The notes under the pieces were generated by a model, which was given only the letters and a program-made list of their open reading frames with translations, was not told the origin of the DNA and searched no databases. Of a stretch of DNA of 64,000 nt, positions 39,245-47,240 are shown one piece after another. Made by a program: the position numbers and the translations under genes. The stretch is from Brevundimonas sp. Root608 (GTDB taxonomy: Bacteria; Pseudomonadota; Alphaproteobacteria; Caulobacterales; Caulobacteraceae). The DNA lies in assembly GCF_001427825.1 (NCBI RefSeq), contig NZ_LMGT01000008.1, positions 56,340 to 120,339 of the forward strand, read 5' to 3'. Every line of letters starts with the position of its first letter. Position 1 is the first letter of the stretch.

Positions 39245-39748
39245 CTACTTCTTCAGCCGCTTCGCATTGGCGACGGCGGTCCGGTGGATCGGACGCATGA
39301 CGTCGGCCTGGCCCTTCAGAAGCGCGCTGTTCATCGTCAGCATCTGGGTCGCCGCGCGGCTCCACCAGCCGACGGCGTAGCTGTACTGGGCCTGCATGGC
39401 GGCCGCGGGGGTCGAGGCGGAGGCGATCGACGTCGCGGCCCTGGAGGCGTGCCCGGCTTCCGTCATCAAGCCGGAGCCGACGCGGCCGCCGATGTCGCCG
39501 AACGTCTTCGCCATGGCCGAGGCCGAGGCGGACAGGGCCTCGACCTTTTCGGTGCTCATCAACGACATTTCCTTCAGGTCGACCTTGCGCGGGTCGACCA
39601 GGCCCGCGGCCATGATCTCCATGCGGGCGGTGATCACATCGCCGGCGGCCTGCAGCATCTCCCCGCCCGACAGGGCGGTGCTGGCCGCGCGCGCGCCGTC
39701 GCGGGTCAGGCGGCGGCCGGTCTTGATGGCTTTGTCGAACTGGGTCAT
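39245..39748 (-). CDS. Phasin family protein
   Basis: Predicted polyhydroxyalkanoate granule-associated phasin. From the ATG at 39748 (MTQFDKAIKTGRRLTRDGAR), preceded by AAGG 9 bases upstream, the product is 167 residues. It is mostly amphipathic helix and Ala/Ser/Met-rich, with the phasin-type STEKVEALSASASAMAKTF and AAAMQAQYSYAVGWWSRAAT. It lacks transmembrane segments and signal peptide. No PHA synthase gene is in this window, so the role is from family resemblance alone. Confidence 0.75.
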   Translation of the reverse strand: MTQFDKAIKTGRRLTRDGARAASTALSGGEMLQAAGDVITARMEIMAAGLVDPRKVDLKEMSLMSTEKVEALSASASAMAKTFGDIGGRVGSGLMTEAGHASRAATSIASASTPAAAMQAQYSYAVGWWSRAATQMLTMNSALLKGQADVMRPIHRTAVANAKRLKK

Positions 39749-39769
39749 GCGCCGAGCCTTGGGCCGCAA

Positions 39770-40525
39770 TCAGGTCGCGGGCAAGACCTCCGACGAGAAG
39801 TCCGCCACATCCTTCAGAAGGGCGGGGACCGCCGCGTCGATGATGGTCCGGCCCTTTTCGGGGCTGGCCTGGGCCGGGTCCGAGCCGATGCGGCCGTCGG
39901 GGAAGCGGGCGCGATAGTCGAGGGCGTCGCGGATCGGGCCGGTGGGGGCGATCTGCGGGCTGTAGTCCGCCACCTTGATGCGATCCGGATAGGCGGCCTG
40001 GGTGACGGCGATCTCGGACGGGGTGGCGTGCATCCCGTGGCCCGTCGGGAACATCCTGGCGCACAGGCTGTGCACCCCCGGCAGGTCCCACCAGTTCTTC
40101 AGCTTGAGCACGAACGGCGGCTGCTCCTCGACGAACGACCATTCGGCGTAGATCTCGGCGAAGGTCGCCTCGATTGTGGCGACGTTGCCGCCGTGCCCGT
40201 TGAGGAAATAGATCCGCTCGAAGCCATGCCGGCTCAGCGACGACACCCAGTCGGTGATGGCGGCCATGAAGGTCGAAGGCCGCAGCGAGATGGTGCCGGC
40301 GAAGGCCAGGTGATGCTGGGCCATGCCGATATTGAAGGTCGGAGCCACGACCAGGCTTTCGTCCTGCGCCTCCGCCGCGTGGGCGATGATCTCGGGGCAC
40401 AGCCAGTCGGTGCCGAGCAGGCCGGTCGGGCCGTGCTGTTCATTCGAGCCGATGGGCACGACGACGGTCTTCGTCGTCTTCAGCCGCGCGTCGATCTCGG
40501 GCCAGGAGGAGAGGTGGATCAGCAT
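39770..40525 (-). CDS. Creatininase family amidohydrolase
   Basis: Metal-dependent amidohydrolase of the creatininase/MftE-like family. The 251-residue product has the metal-binding motifs PIGSNEQHGPTGLLGTD, with the Glu and His, GHGGN in YFLNGHGGNVATIEAT, and HGMHATPSEIAV carrying the acid ligand. The substrate is unknown; family members act on creatinine, on formamides in riboflavin/F420 routes, and on modified peptides in mycofactocin synthesis. No mycofactocin genes are visible nearby. It sits between phasin and the emr operon on the same strand. Confidence 0.85.
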   Translation of the reverse strand: MLIHLSSWPEIDARLKTTKTVVVPIGSNEQHGPTGLLGTDWLCPEIIAHAAEAQDESLVVAPTFNIGMAQHHLAFAGTISLRPSTFMAAITDWVSSLSRHGFERIYFLNGHGGNVATIEATFAEIYAEWSFVEEQPPFVLKLKNWWDLPGVHSLCARMFPTGHGMHATPSEIAVTQAAYPDRIKVADYSPQIAPTGPIRDALDYRARFPDGRIGSDPAQASPEKGRTIIDAAVPALLKDVADFSSEVLPAT

Positions 40526-40586
40526 GGGTACGCTCCGGAACGGTACGGGCGCGGTCTAGGCCGATTGTCCGCCGCGGCCAACCGCC

Positions 40587-41180
40587 TCAGACGGCGAAGG
40601 CGCGCAGGAAGCGGCGGGCCGCCTCGGCGGCGCGGGCCCCGAGGTCGAAGTCCGGATGGGGGAGGCCCAGCACGCCGCGCAGGTGGCCGTGGCCCAGCAC
40701 CATGCCCGAGAACATCTCGGCGGCGGCGTCGGGATCGGGGATGCGCAGCAAGCCCTTGCGGTCCTGCTCGGCGAGCCAGGCGGACAGACGGCGCAGGCCT
40801 TCGGCCGGGCCGGCCTGATAGATGGCCGCGGCCAGTTCCGGGTCGCTCGGCGACATCAGGGCGACACCGCGCATCGAGGCGCCGGCCTGGGCGCCGCACA
40901 GCTTTTCCAGCATGCCGGCGGCCATGGCGGTCAGCACCGTTTCGGGATCCCCGCCGCTCCGCAGCGGCGTGCTGATGGCGTCCGAGCGGCGGGCGGCCAG
41001 GACGCGGCCGATCTCCACCTTGGACGGGAAGCGGTTGTAGAGGGTCTGGCGCGACACCCCGGCCCGGCGGGCGATGGCCTCCATCGAGGTCAGGGCGCCC
41101 TTCTCCGAAAACAGGGCCAGGGCCGCGTCCAGGATGGCCTCGGTCTTGGCCTCGTCGATCTGTCCGGCGACGCGGGCCAT
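40587..41180 (-). CDS. TetR/AcrR family transcriptional regulator of the efflux operon
   Basis: Repressor of 197 residues with an N-terminal DNA-binding domain (LDAALALFSEKGALTSMEA then IARRAGVSRQTLYNRFPSK) and a C-terminal ligand domain of AcrR type. Its ATG at 41180 shares one base with the emrB stop (TGATG), making it the third gene of an emrA-emrB-tetR operon. A TetR-type inverted repeat lies in the promoter of that operon at 43921-43936, so autorepression with drug-induced release is likely by inference. Confidence 0.9.
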   Translation of the reverse strand: MARVAGQIDEAKTEAILDAALALFSEKGALTSMEAIARRAGVSRQTLYNRFPSKVEIGRVLAARRSDAISTPLRSGGDPETVLTAMAAGMLEKLCGAQAGASMRGVALMSPSDPELAAAIYQAGPAEGLRRLSAWLAEQDRKGLLRIPDPDAAAEMFSGMVLGHGHLRGVLGLPHPDFDLGARAAEAARRFLRAFAV

Positions 41181-42766
41181 CAGTGGGCGTCCACCGGCGG
41201 GCCGCCCGCCACGGCCTTCACCGGACGGGACAACAGGGTCACGAAGGCGGCGAAGACGCAGCCGACGGCCAGCATGGCGAAGGCGTCGCCGAAGGCCAGG
41301 GTCGTGGCCTGGAGATTCAGCATGCCCTGGATCGCCTTCATCGCCGCTCCCGCCGGGTCGATCGAGCCCGCGAACCGCTCCTGCATTCCCGCCAGCATGG
41401 CCTGCATGCCGCCGTTCGTCACGGAGATGTTCTGGGTCAGCTCGCTCATGTGCGAGGCCGTGTTCTGCGTCAGCGAGGTGTTCAGGAAGGCCAGGCCGAA
41501 GGCGCCGCCGACGTTGCGGGACAGGTTCACCAGGCCCGAGGCGTTCTTGACCATGTGCGGCGGCAGGGTCGACATGGTCACCTGCTGGGCCGCGATCATG
41601 GCCATCATCACACCGGCCCCGCGCACGGCCTGGACCCCGGCGAATTCCCAGAAGCCCCATTCGCTGGTCACGGCGTGGGCGTCCCACATGCCCCAGGCGC
41701 ACAGCATGAAGCCGCCGAACATCAGGATGCGAGCGTCGACCTTGCGCACCAGCCGGCCCGCGAACGGGGCCGTGACGAACATGGCCAGGCCCGACACCAC
41801 CATGGTGGTGCCCACCTCGGCCGCCGAATAGTCCCGCACCCGGGACAGGAACAGCGGCAGCAGGAAGGTGCCCCCGAACAGGGCCGCGCCGACGGTGAAG
41901 GTCATCACCACCCCGACCATGAAGTTGCGGTTGGTGAAGGCGCGCAGCTCGACCACGGGGTTATGGTAGGTCAGGGACCGCCAGATGAAGGCCGGGCCGG
42001 TGATGGCGGCGAGGACCGACAGCCACAGGATGTTGTCGTCCGAGAACCAGTCGTTCTTCGACCCTTCCTCGAGCACGAATTGCAGGCTCATCAGGAAGAC
42101 CGCCATCAGGCCCAGGCCCCACCAGTCGAAGCCCTTGGTCAGCGACGGGTCGCCCTTGTCGAAATTGGCGTAACGGCCGACGAGGAACAGCACCAGCAGT
42201 CCCGGCGGGACGTTGATGAAGAACAGCCAGCGCCAGCTCAGCCACTCGGTCAGGTGGCCGCCCAAGGTCGGGCCGACGGTGGGCGCCAGGGTCACGATCA
42301 GCCCCATGACCACGCTGGCGGTGATGCGTTTTTCCGGCGGGAAGGCCGTGAAGGCGACGGCGAAGACGGTCGGGATCATGGCCCCGCCGACGAAGCCCTG
42401 AAGCGCGCGGAAGAAGATCATGGCGTCGATCGACGACGACAGGCCCGTGGCCACGCTCATCAGCATGAAGCCGGCGCAGGAGACGAGGAACACCTTCTGC
42501 GTCCCCCACAGCCGCGACAGATATCCCGACAGGGGGATCATCACGACCTCGGGGATCAGATAGGCGGTCTGGATCCAGCTGATCTCGTCGGCCGAGGCGC
42601 CGACCCCGGCCTGGATCTGCGGCAGGGACGAGGCCACGATCTGGATGTCGAGGATGGCCATGAACTGGCCGATCACCATGCCGGCGAAGCCCAGCAGCAG
42701 GATGGTCCAGTTGATCTTCGGTTCGGCCGGGGCTGCTCCGGCCACGGCGGGAGCGGCGGCGGTCAC
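41180..42766 (-). CDS. emrB: DHA2 family MFS multidrug efflux transporter (EmrB/QacA type)
   Basis: Inner-membrane proton antiporter that pumps hydrophobic drugs with EmrA and an outer-membrane channel. The GTG start at 42766 overlaps the emrA stop as GTGA; the product is 528 residues with 14 predicted membrane segments. DHA2 signatures are present: MAILDIQIVASSLPQIQ, WIQTAYLIPEVVMIPLSGYL, ALQGFVGGAMIPTVFAVAF, and APTVGPTLGGHLTEWLSWRW. No outer-membrane TolC gene is in the window. Confidence 0.94.
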   Translation of the reverse strand: MTAAAPAVAGAAPAEPKINWTILLLGFAGMVIGQFMAILDIQIVASSLPQIQAGVGASADEISWIQTAYLIPEVVMIPLSGYLSRLWGTQKVFLVSCAGFMLMSVATGLSSSIDAMIFFRALQGFVGGAMIPTVFAVAFTAFPPEKRITASVVMGLIVTLAPTVGPTLGGHLTEWLSWRWLFFINVPPGLLVLFLVGRYANFDKGDPSLTKGFDWWGLGLMAVFLMSLQFVLEEGSKNDWFSDDNILWLSVLAAITGPAFIWRSLTYHNPVVELRAFTNRNFMVGVVMTFTVGAALFGGTFLLPLFLSRVRDYSAAEVGTTMVVSGLAMFVTAPFAGRLVRKVDARILMFGGFMLCAWGMWDAHAVTSEWGFWEFAGVQAVRGAGVMMAMIAAQQVTMSTLPPHMVKNASGLVNLSRNVGGAFGLAFLNTSLTQNTASHMSELTQNISVTNGGMQAMLAGMQERFAGSIDPAGAAMKAIQGMLNLQATTLAFGDAFAMLAVGCVFAAFVTLLSRPVKAVAGGPPVDAH

Positions 42767-43875
42767 TGGACCGCGACGCCCGTGTCGGCGGCGGCGGTGG
42801 CGATGGTCCCGGTGGCGGCCTGGGCGAAGCTGAGGCCTCCCCGGCTCTTCAGGTCGACCTTGACCTCGACCGACAGGCCGGGCCGCAGGGCGGCGCCCGA
42901 GGCGCGATCGACGCGGATGCGCACCGGCACGCGCTGGGTGATCTTGGTGAAATTGCCGGTGGCGTTCTCGATCGGGATGAGAGCGAACTCGGAGCCGGTC
43001 GCGGGCGAGAAGCTGTCGATGTGGCCGGTCAGGGCCTGACCGGGGTAGGCGTCGGCGCTGATCTCGACGGTCTGGCCGAGGCGCAGGCGATCGACCTGGG
43101 TCTCCTTGAAATTGGCGACCACATAGGCGTCGCCCAGCGGCACGATCGACAGGATCTGGCCGCCCGGACGGACATACTGGCCCACGCGCACGCCGCGCGC
43201 GCCGATCACGCCGGCGACCGGCGCGCGGATGACGGTGCGGTCCAGGGCGATGCGGGCCTGTTCGACCTGGGCGCGGGCCACCTCGACGGCGGCCACGCTC
43301 TGGCTGCGGGTCGAACCCAGCACCCCGGCGGTGCGCTGTTCGGCGACCAGGGCGGCCTGTGCCTCGGCGACGGTGGCCTGGGCCGTGCGGGCGCCGGCCT
43401 GTTCGGTCTGGATGCGCTGCTGCGACACCCAGCCCTGTTCGGCCAGCTTGCCGTAACGGTCGACCTGCTGGCGGGCCAGATCGGCCTGGGCCTGGGCCTG
43501 GGCGACGCCGGCGGCGCGCGAGGCGATCAGGGCCTGTTCCTGGGCCGCGCGGGCGTCGACATTGCCGACGGCGGCGATCACCGAGGCCAGATTGGCTTCG
43601 GCCTGGGCCAGGGCGGCGCGGGCGTTGGCGTCGTCGAGGCGGATGAGGATCTGGCCCGGCGCGACGCGCTGGTTGTCGGCCACCAGCACCTCGACGACAT
43701 AGCCGTCGATCTGGGGACTGACCTCGGTGGTGTCGGCGGCGACGAAGGCGTTGTCGGTGGACTCCCAGCGCTGCTTGCCCTGCCACCACGCGATCCCGCC
43801 GACAAGGACGGCCACGGCGACCACGGCGCCCACCATCAGGGGCAGGCGTTTTTTCAGGGTGGGCGACAGGGCCAT
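42763..43875 (-). CDS. emrA: HlyD/EmrA family membrane fusion protein
   Basis: Periplasmic adaptor of a tripartite drug pump, 370 residues. It has a short cytoplasmic N-terminus and one membrane anchor (LPLMVGAVVAVAVLVGGIAW), the biotin-lipoyl halves VSPQIDGYVVEVLVADNQRV and IRAPVAGVIGARGVRVGQYV, a long Ala/Gln-rich alpha-helical hairpin at about residues 85-190, and the beta-barrel part VVANFKETQVDRLRLGQTVE. It is the first gene of the operon, and its promoter lies about 40 bases upstream. Confidence 0.94.
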   Translation of the reverse strand: MALSPTLKKRLPLMVGAVVAVAVLVGGIAWWQGKQRWESTDNAFVAADTTEVSPQIDGYVVEVLVADNQRVAPGQILIRLDDANARAALAQAEANLASVIAAVGNVDARAAQEQALIASRAAGVAQAQAQADLARQQVDRYGKLAEQGWVSQQRIQTEQAGARTAQATVAEAQAALVAEQRTAGVLGSTRSQSVAAVEVARAQVEQARIALDRTVIRAPVAGVIGARGVRVGQYVRPGGQILSIVPLGDAYVVANFKETQVDRLRLGQTVEISADAYPGQALTGHIDSFSPATGSEFALIPIENATGNFTKITQRVPVRIRVDRASGAALRPGLSVEVKVDLKSRGGLSFAQAATGTIATAAADTGVAVQ

Positions 43876-43915
43876 GGGGGCGCGCTCGGAGCAGGGGGTG
43901 TCAGGGAGGACGACT

Positions 43916-43944
43916 TAAAATGGACGATACTGTCCAAAAATCAA
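43916..43944 (-). promoter_or_regulatory. Promoter of emrA-emrB-tetR with overlapping TetR-type operator
   Basis: On the minus strand TTGATT and ATTTTA are spaced by exactly 17 bases, a plausible -35/-10 pair. The spacer holds an inverted repeat, TGGAC-AGTATC-GTCCA (43921-43936), of the kind used by TetR-family repressors. A repressor bound there would block RNA polymerase. The sequence elements are seen directly; the link to the TetR protein at 40587-41180 is inferred from the operon arrangement. Confidence 0.7.
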
Positions 43945-44171
43945 CAACGCTCGTTTCGGCGCCGCAACACGTCTTGTTTCGCATCGTTTGGCGGCCGTGA
44001 TGTCCGCTGGCTCGCGGCGGGCGAGATCGACGCCACCGCCCTTGAAGCCGCGCGCCGGCCGGTTCTCGACACCGCCCGTCGTCGTCGAGGTGCGGCCGAA
44101 GGTGGTTCCGGTTGTCGCGCGGATCACGCGCTGATCTGGCGCGGCGACGCCAGCCGCGCTCTAAGTCGGCC

Positions 44172-44903
44172 ATGACCCGGAAGGTTTCCAGAGACACGCC
44201 CAAACGTCCCGCCGTCATGACCGGCGCGGCGATCCCCGTGCTGGGCTGGCCGCCCGACGAGGACCGGGTCGAGGCCGTCTTCGAGCGGCTTTCGGCGGTC
44301 ATGCCCGAGCCGAAGACCGAGCTGAATTTCTCCAGCCCCTACACCCTGGTCGTGGCCGTCGCCCTGTCCGCCCAGGCCACCGACGTCTCGGTCAACAAGG
44401 CGACCGACCGGCTGTTCCGGGTGGCGGACACGCCGGCGAAGATGCTGGAACTGGGCGAGGCCGGACTGGTCCCCTACATCGCCTCGATCGGCCTCTATCG
44501 CGGCAAGGCGCGCAACGTCATCGCCCTGAGCCAGATCGTGATGGAGCAGCATGGCGGCGAGGTGCCGCTGAACCGCGCCGACCTGCAGGCCCTGCCCGGC
44601 GTCGGGCGCAAGACGGCCAGCGTGGTGCTGAACGAACTGGGAATCGAGCCCGCCATCGCGGTCGACACCCACGTTTTCCGCGTCTCTCACCGGCTGGGTC
44701 TGGCCAACGCCGCCACCCCCGACAAGGTCGAGGCCCAGCTGTTCCGCGTGGTGCCCGAGCAATGGCTGCCCAAGGCCCACCACTGGCTGATCCTGCACGG
44801 CCGCTACACCTGCACGGCGCGCCGGCCGAAATGCAGCGCCTGTCTGATCAGCGACCTGTGTCCGACGCGGCCCGATCTGGTGGCGATGGGCGAGGCGGGC
44901 TGA
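44172..44903 (+). CDS. nth: Endonuclease III
   Basis: DNA glycosylase/AP lyase that removes oxidised pyrimidines. I start at the ATG at 44172 (MTRKVSRDTPKRP), giving 243 residues. The helix-hairpin-helix is LQALPGVGRKTASVVLNE with the catalytic Lys in that region; the catalytic Asp is in AVDTHVFRVSHRLG; the 4Fe-4S cluster is CTARRPKCSACLISDLC, with C-x6-C-x2-C-x5-C spacing. About 230 bases separate it from the emr promoter, where I see nothing coding. Confidence 0.95.
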   Translation: MTRKVSRDTPKRPAVMTGAAIPVLGWPPDEDRVEAVFERLSAVMPEPKTELNFSSPYTLVVAVALSAQATDVSVNKATDRLFRVADTPAKMLELGEAGLVPYIASIGLYRGKARNVIALSQIVMEQHGGEVPLNRADLQALPGVGRKTASVVLNELGIEPAIAVDTHVFRVSHRLGLANAATPDKVEAQLFRVVPEQWLPKAHHWLILHGRYTCTARRPKCSACLISDLCPTRPDLVAMGEAG

Positions 44904-45100
44904 ATCCTTTCCAGCGGGAGGGAGTTCAGCGCCCCGCCTTCAGGACTTGATCCAGAAACCCGTTTTGCCAGACGACTTTGGTCGATCGACTCATTGAAAG
45001 GAAACAGGTTTTCCAGCCGACCAGCGTCAAATGCCTGGCGCCCCTTCTGGCGGGGTTACACTCTCTTTCCAACCTTCGGGGAAGCGCGGAAGAGTCCGAT

Positions 45101-45133
45101 GAGTCCGCAATGTCCGCTAAAATCAGCGGACTC
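45101..45133. other. Nested inverted repeats at the end of the ATP-grasp gene
   Basis: GAGTCCGC (45101-45108) pairs with GCGGACTC (45126-45133), and within it GTCCGCT (45112-45118) pairs with AGCGGAC (45125-45131), so two alternative stems compete. The stop of the ATP-grasp gene (45123) lies inside the inner loop. No T-run follows on the minus strand, so it is not a classic terminator. The rest of 44904-45122 holds no gene I can support. Confidence 0.4.
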
Positions 45134-46013
45134 GACATTCCGCCTGCAGCCGGGCGCGCACCGCGTCCGCGAACCTCTGCCCGCCTTCCGGCGCGGAACC
45201 GAGATAGAAGTCCGGCTCGATCAGCTCGGCCTCCATCAGCAGCCAGCGGCCGTCGGCGTCGGGCGCCATGTCGATGCGGGCGTACAGCAGATCCTCGCCG
45301 ATGGCCGCCAGCGTCTGCTCCGCAAGGGCCAGCGCGCCGGCGGGCGGCCGGGCGAGGGCGGTGTAGCCGCCGCCGTACTGGACCTGGACCCGGAATTCGC
45401 CGGGAACCGGCCGCTTGTTGACGACATGGCTGAGCCCGCCGCCGAAGAACAGCAGGGAGGTTTCGCCTTCCGTCTCGATGGTCGGCAGATAGGGCTGGAT
45501 CATCGCCGGCCCCCCGGGCGCGTCGACCAGCCGGTCGCCGCGCGACAGTCGCAGGGTCTTCCACGCCCCGCCGGAGACGCGGGGTTTGACCACCAGCCGG
45601 TCGGTTCCGAAGCGGTCGAAGGCGGCGTCGACATCGGCCTGTCCCGGGCTGTCGATCCAGACCGTGTCGGGGATGGCGATCCCCTGCTCGGCCAGTCGCT
45701 TCAGATAGCTCTTGTCCGAATTCCAGCCCAGCACCGACGGCGGGTTCAACATCCGCAGCCCCGCCCCGGTCCAGGTCGCGCAGGCGTGGATCCAGCGCTC
45801 ATGGTCCCGGTGATAGCCCCAGACGATCAGCGGCAGGACCAGCGGAAATCGCTCCAGGGCCGAGGCGTCGGCGACGTGTTCCGTCCACGGCGTCGGGACG
45901 ACGGTCACGCCCGCGAGGGACAGGGCTTCGCCCAGCCGCGCCAGCACGCCCGGCCACTGGCCGGCGTAGGAGGGATCGGACGGGTCGGGGGTCAGGACGG
46001 CGACTTCGGTCAT
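45123..46013 (-). CDS. Orphan ATP-grasp domain ligase, DcsG-like
   Basis: Product of 296 residues with an ATP-grasp fold: NSDKSYLKRLAEQGIAIPDT (lid start), DRLVVKPRVSGGAWKT (ATP-binding Lys and loop), MIQPYLPTIETEGETSLLFF, and LLMEAELIEPDFYL (Mg-binding acid residues). Family members similar to the cycloserine-synthesis ligase DcsG form amide-type bonds from a carboxylate and an amine. No partner biosynthetic gene lies next to it. It is divergent from the PfkB kinase, with a short palindrome between them. Confidence 0.8.
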   Translation of the reverse strand: MTEVAVLTPDPSDPSYAGQWPGVLARLGEALSLAGVTVVPTPWTEHVADASALERFPLVLPLIVWGYHRDHERWIHACATWTGAGLRMLNPPSVLGWNSDKSYLKRLAEQGIAIPDTVWIDSPGQADVDAAFDRFGTDRLVVKPRVSGGAWKTLRLSRGDRLVDAPGGPAMIQPYLPTIETEGETSLLFFGGGLSHVVNKRPVPGEFRVQVQYGGGYTALARPPAGALALAEQTLAAIGEDLLYARIDMAPDADGRWLLMEAELIEPDFYLGSAPEGGQRFADAVRARLQAECRVR

Positions 46014-46043
46014 CCCCGGGTCTTAGCGAACAGTCGGGAAATG

Positions 46044-46061
46044 CATAAGGGTTTCCTTATG
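46044..46061. promoter_or_regulatory. Perfect 7-bp inverted repeat between divergent ATP-grasp and PfkB genes
   Basis: CATAAGG and CCTTATG are separated by GTTT in the 92-base gap between the two divergent starts (46013 and 46106). The AT-rich half-sites stand out in this GC-rich DNA. It could be an operator for one or both genes; it is too far from any stop to be an obvious terminator, although GGGTTTTT follows on the plus strand. Confidence 0.45.
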
Positions 46062-46105
46062 GGTTTTTGGATGACGCCGGGCCGGTCGTCCGCTATGGGC
46101 CGCCC

Positions 46106-47134
46106 ATGACCCAGATCCCCGCCTCCTACGATGTCTGCGCCGTCGGCAACGCTATCGTCGACGTCCTGGCCCCCTGCGATCCCGCCTTCCTGACGGCCCA
46201 GGGTCTGACCGCCGGCTCGATGCAGCTCGTCGACGCGCAGCAGAGCGCCGCCCTCTATGGCGCCATGGCGGCGGGGGTCGAGGCCTCGGGCGGCTCGGCC
46301 GGCAACACCGTCGCCGGCGTCGGCTCGTTCGGCGGGCGGGCCGCCTATATCGGCAAGGTCGCCGACGACACCCTGGGCGGCGTCTTCAGCCACGACATCC
46401 GCGCCGCCGGCGTCGTATTCGACACCGTCCCGCTGAAGGATGGTCCCGAACGGGGCCTCGCCACCGGGGTCTGCATGATCAACGTCACGCCGGACGGCCA
46501 GCGCACCATGTGCACCTTCCTCGGCGCCGCCAACCAGCTGGCGGCCGCCGACATCGACGCGGCCCTCATCGGCGCCTCGGCCATCGTCTATCTGGAAGGC
46601 TATCTGTTCGATCCGGCCCCGGCCCGCGCCGCGTTCGAGGCCGCCGCCGCGGCCGCCCACGCCGCCGGACGCAAGGTCGCCATCACCCTGTCCGATTCCT
46701 TCGTGGTTCACCGCTGGCGCGCCGAACTGCTGGCCTTCATCGAGGCCTCCGCCGACATCGTTCTGGCCAACGAGAACGAGCTCCACGCCCTGTTCGAGAC
46801 CGAGGATTTCGACGCGGCCGCCGCCCATCTGGGCCGCATCGTCGACGTCGCCGCCGTCACCCGCGGCGCCGCCGGTTCGGTGGTGTTCGGAGGCGGCGGG
46901 ACCGAGCGGGTCGAGATCGCCGCCTGCCCGGTCGACAAGGTGGTCGACACCACCGGCGCGGGCGACCAGTATGCCGCCGGCTTCCTGCTGGGTCTCGCCC
47001 GCGGCCTGTCGCTGGAGGACGCCGGCAAGCTCGGTTCGCTGGCGGCGGCCGAAGTCATCGCCCACTGGGGTCCGCGGCCGATGACGTCGCTGGAGCGGCT
47101 GGCGAAAGAGGCGGGCCTGGCCCTGAACGCCTGA
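46106..47134 (+). CDS. PfkB family carbohydrate kinase (adenosine kinase-like)
   Basis: Sugar or nucleoside kinase of 342 residues, starting at the ATG at 46106 (MTQIPASYDVCAVGNAIVDV). It has the ribokinase motif GGSAGNTVAGVGSFGGRAAY and the C-terminal signature VVDTTGAGDQYAAGFLLGL with the catalytic GAGD aspartate. The N-terminal GNAIVDVLAP and the ACPVDKVVDTTGAGD spacing are those of the adenosine kinase subgroup in alphaproteobacteria. The actual substrate is not settled by sequence. Confidence 0.9.
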   Translation: MTQIPASYDVCAVGNAIVDVLAPCDPAFLTAQGLTAGSMQLVDAQQSAALYGAMAAGVEASGGSAGNTVAGVGSFGGRAAYIGKVADDTLGGVFSHDIRAAGVVFDTVPLKDGPERGLATGVCMINVTPDGQRTMCTFLGAANQLAAADIDAALIGASAIVYLEGYLFDPAPARAAFEAAAAAAHAAGRKVAITLSDSFVVHRWRAELLAFIEASADIVLANENELHALFETEDFDAAAAHLGRIVDVAAVTRGAAGSVVFGGGGTERVEIAACPVDKVVDTTGAGDQYAAGFLLGLARGLSLEDAGKLGSLAAAEVIAHWGPRPMTSLERLAKEAGLALNA

Positions 47135-47240
47135 CGCCCTCGCCTGCAACCCGCCTGGGTTGACAGGTTTCGGTCCGTACAGGACCTTGTCTGCGGGAGT
47201 GCGCGAAAGTTGCGCGCGGAGGCTTGGTTCGGGGGACTTG

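Noticed and set aside
43915..44127. Minus-strand 70-codon frame upstream of emrA
   Set aside because: It covers the promoter and operator of the emr operon and has no ribosome-binding site or protein-like pattern.
44926..45564. Minus-strand 212-codon frame overlapping the ATP-grasp gene
   Set aside because: It is out of frame with the ATP-grasp protein, whose motifs are clear; the part beyond the gene shows no family pattern.
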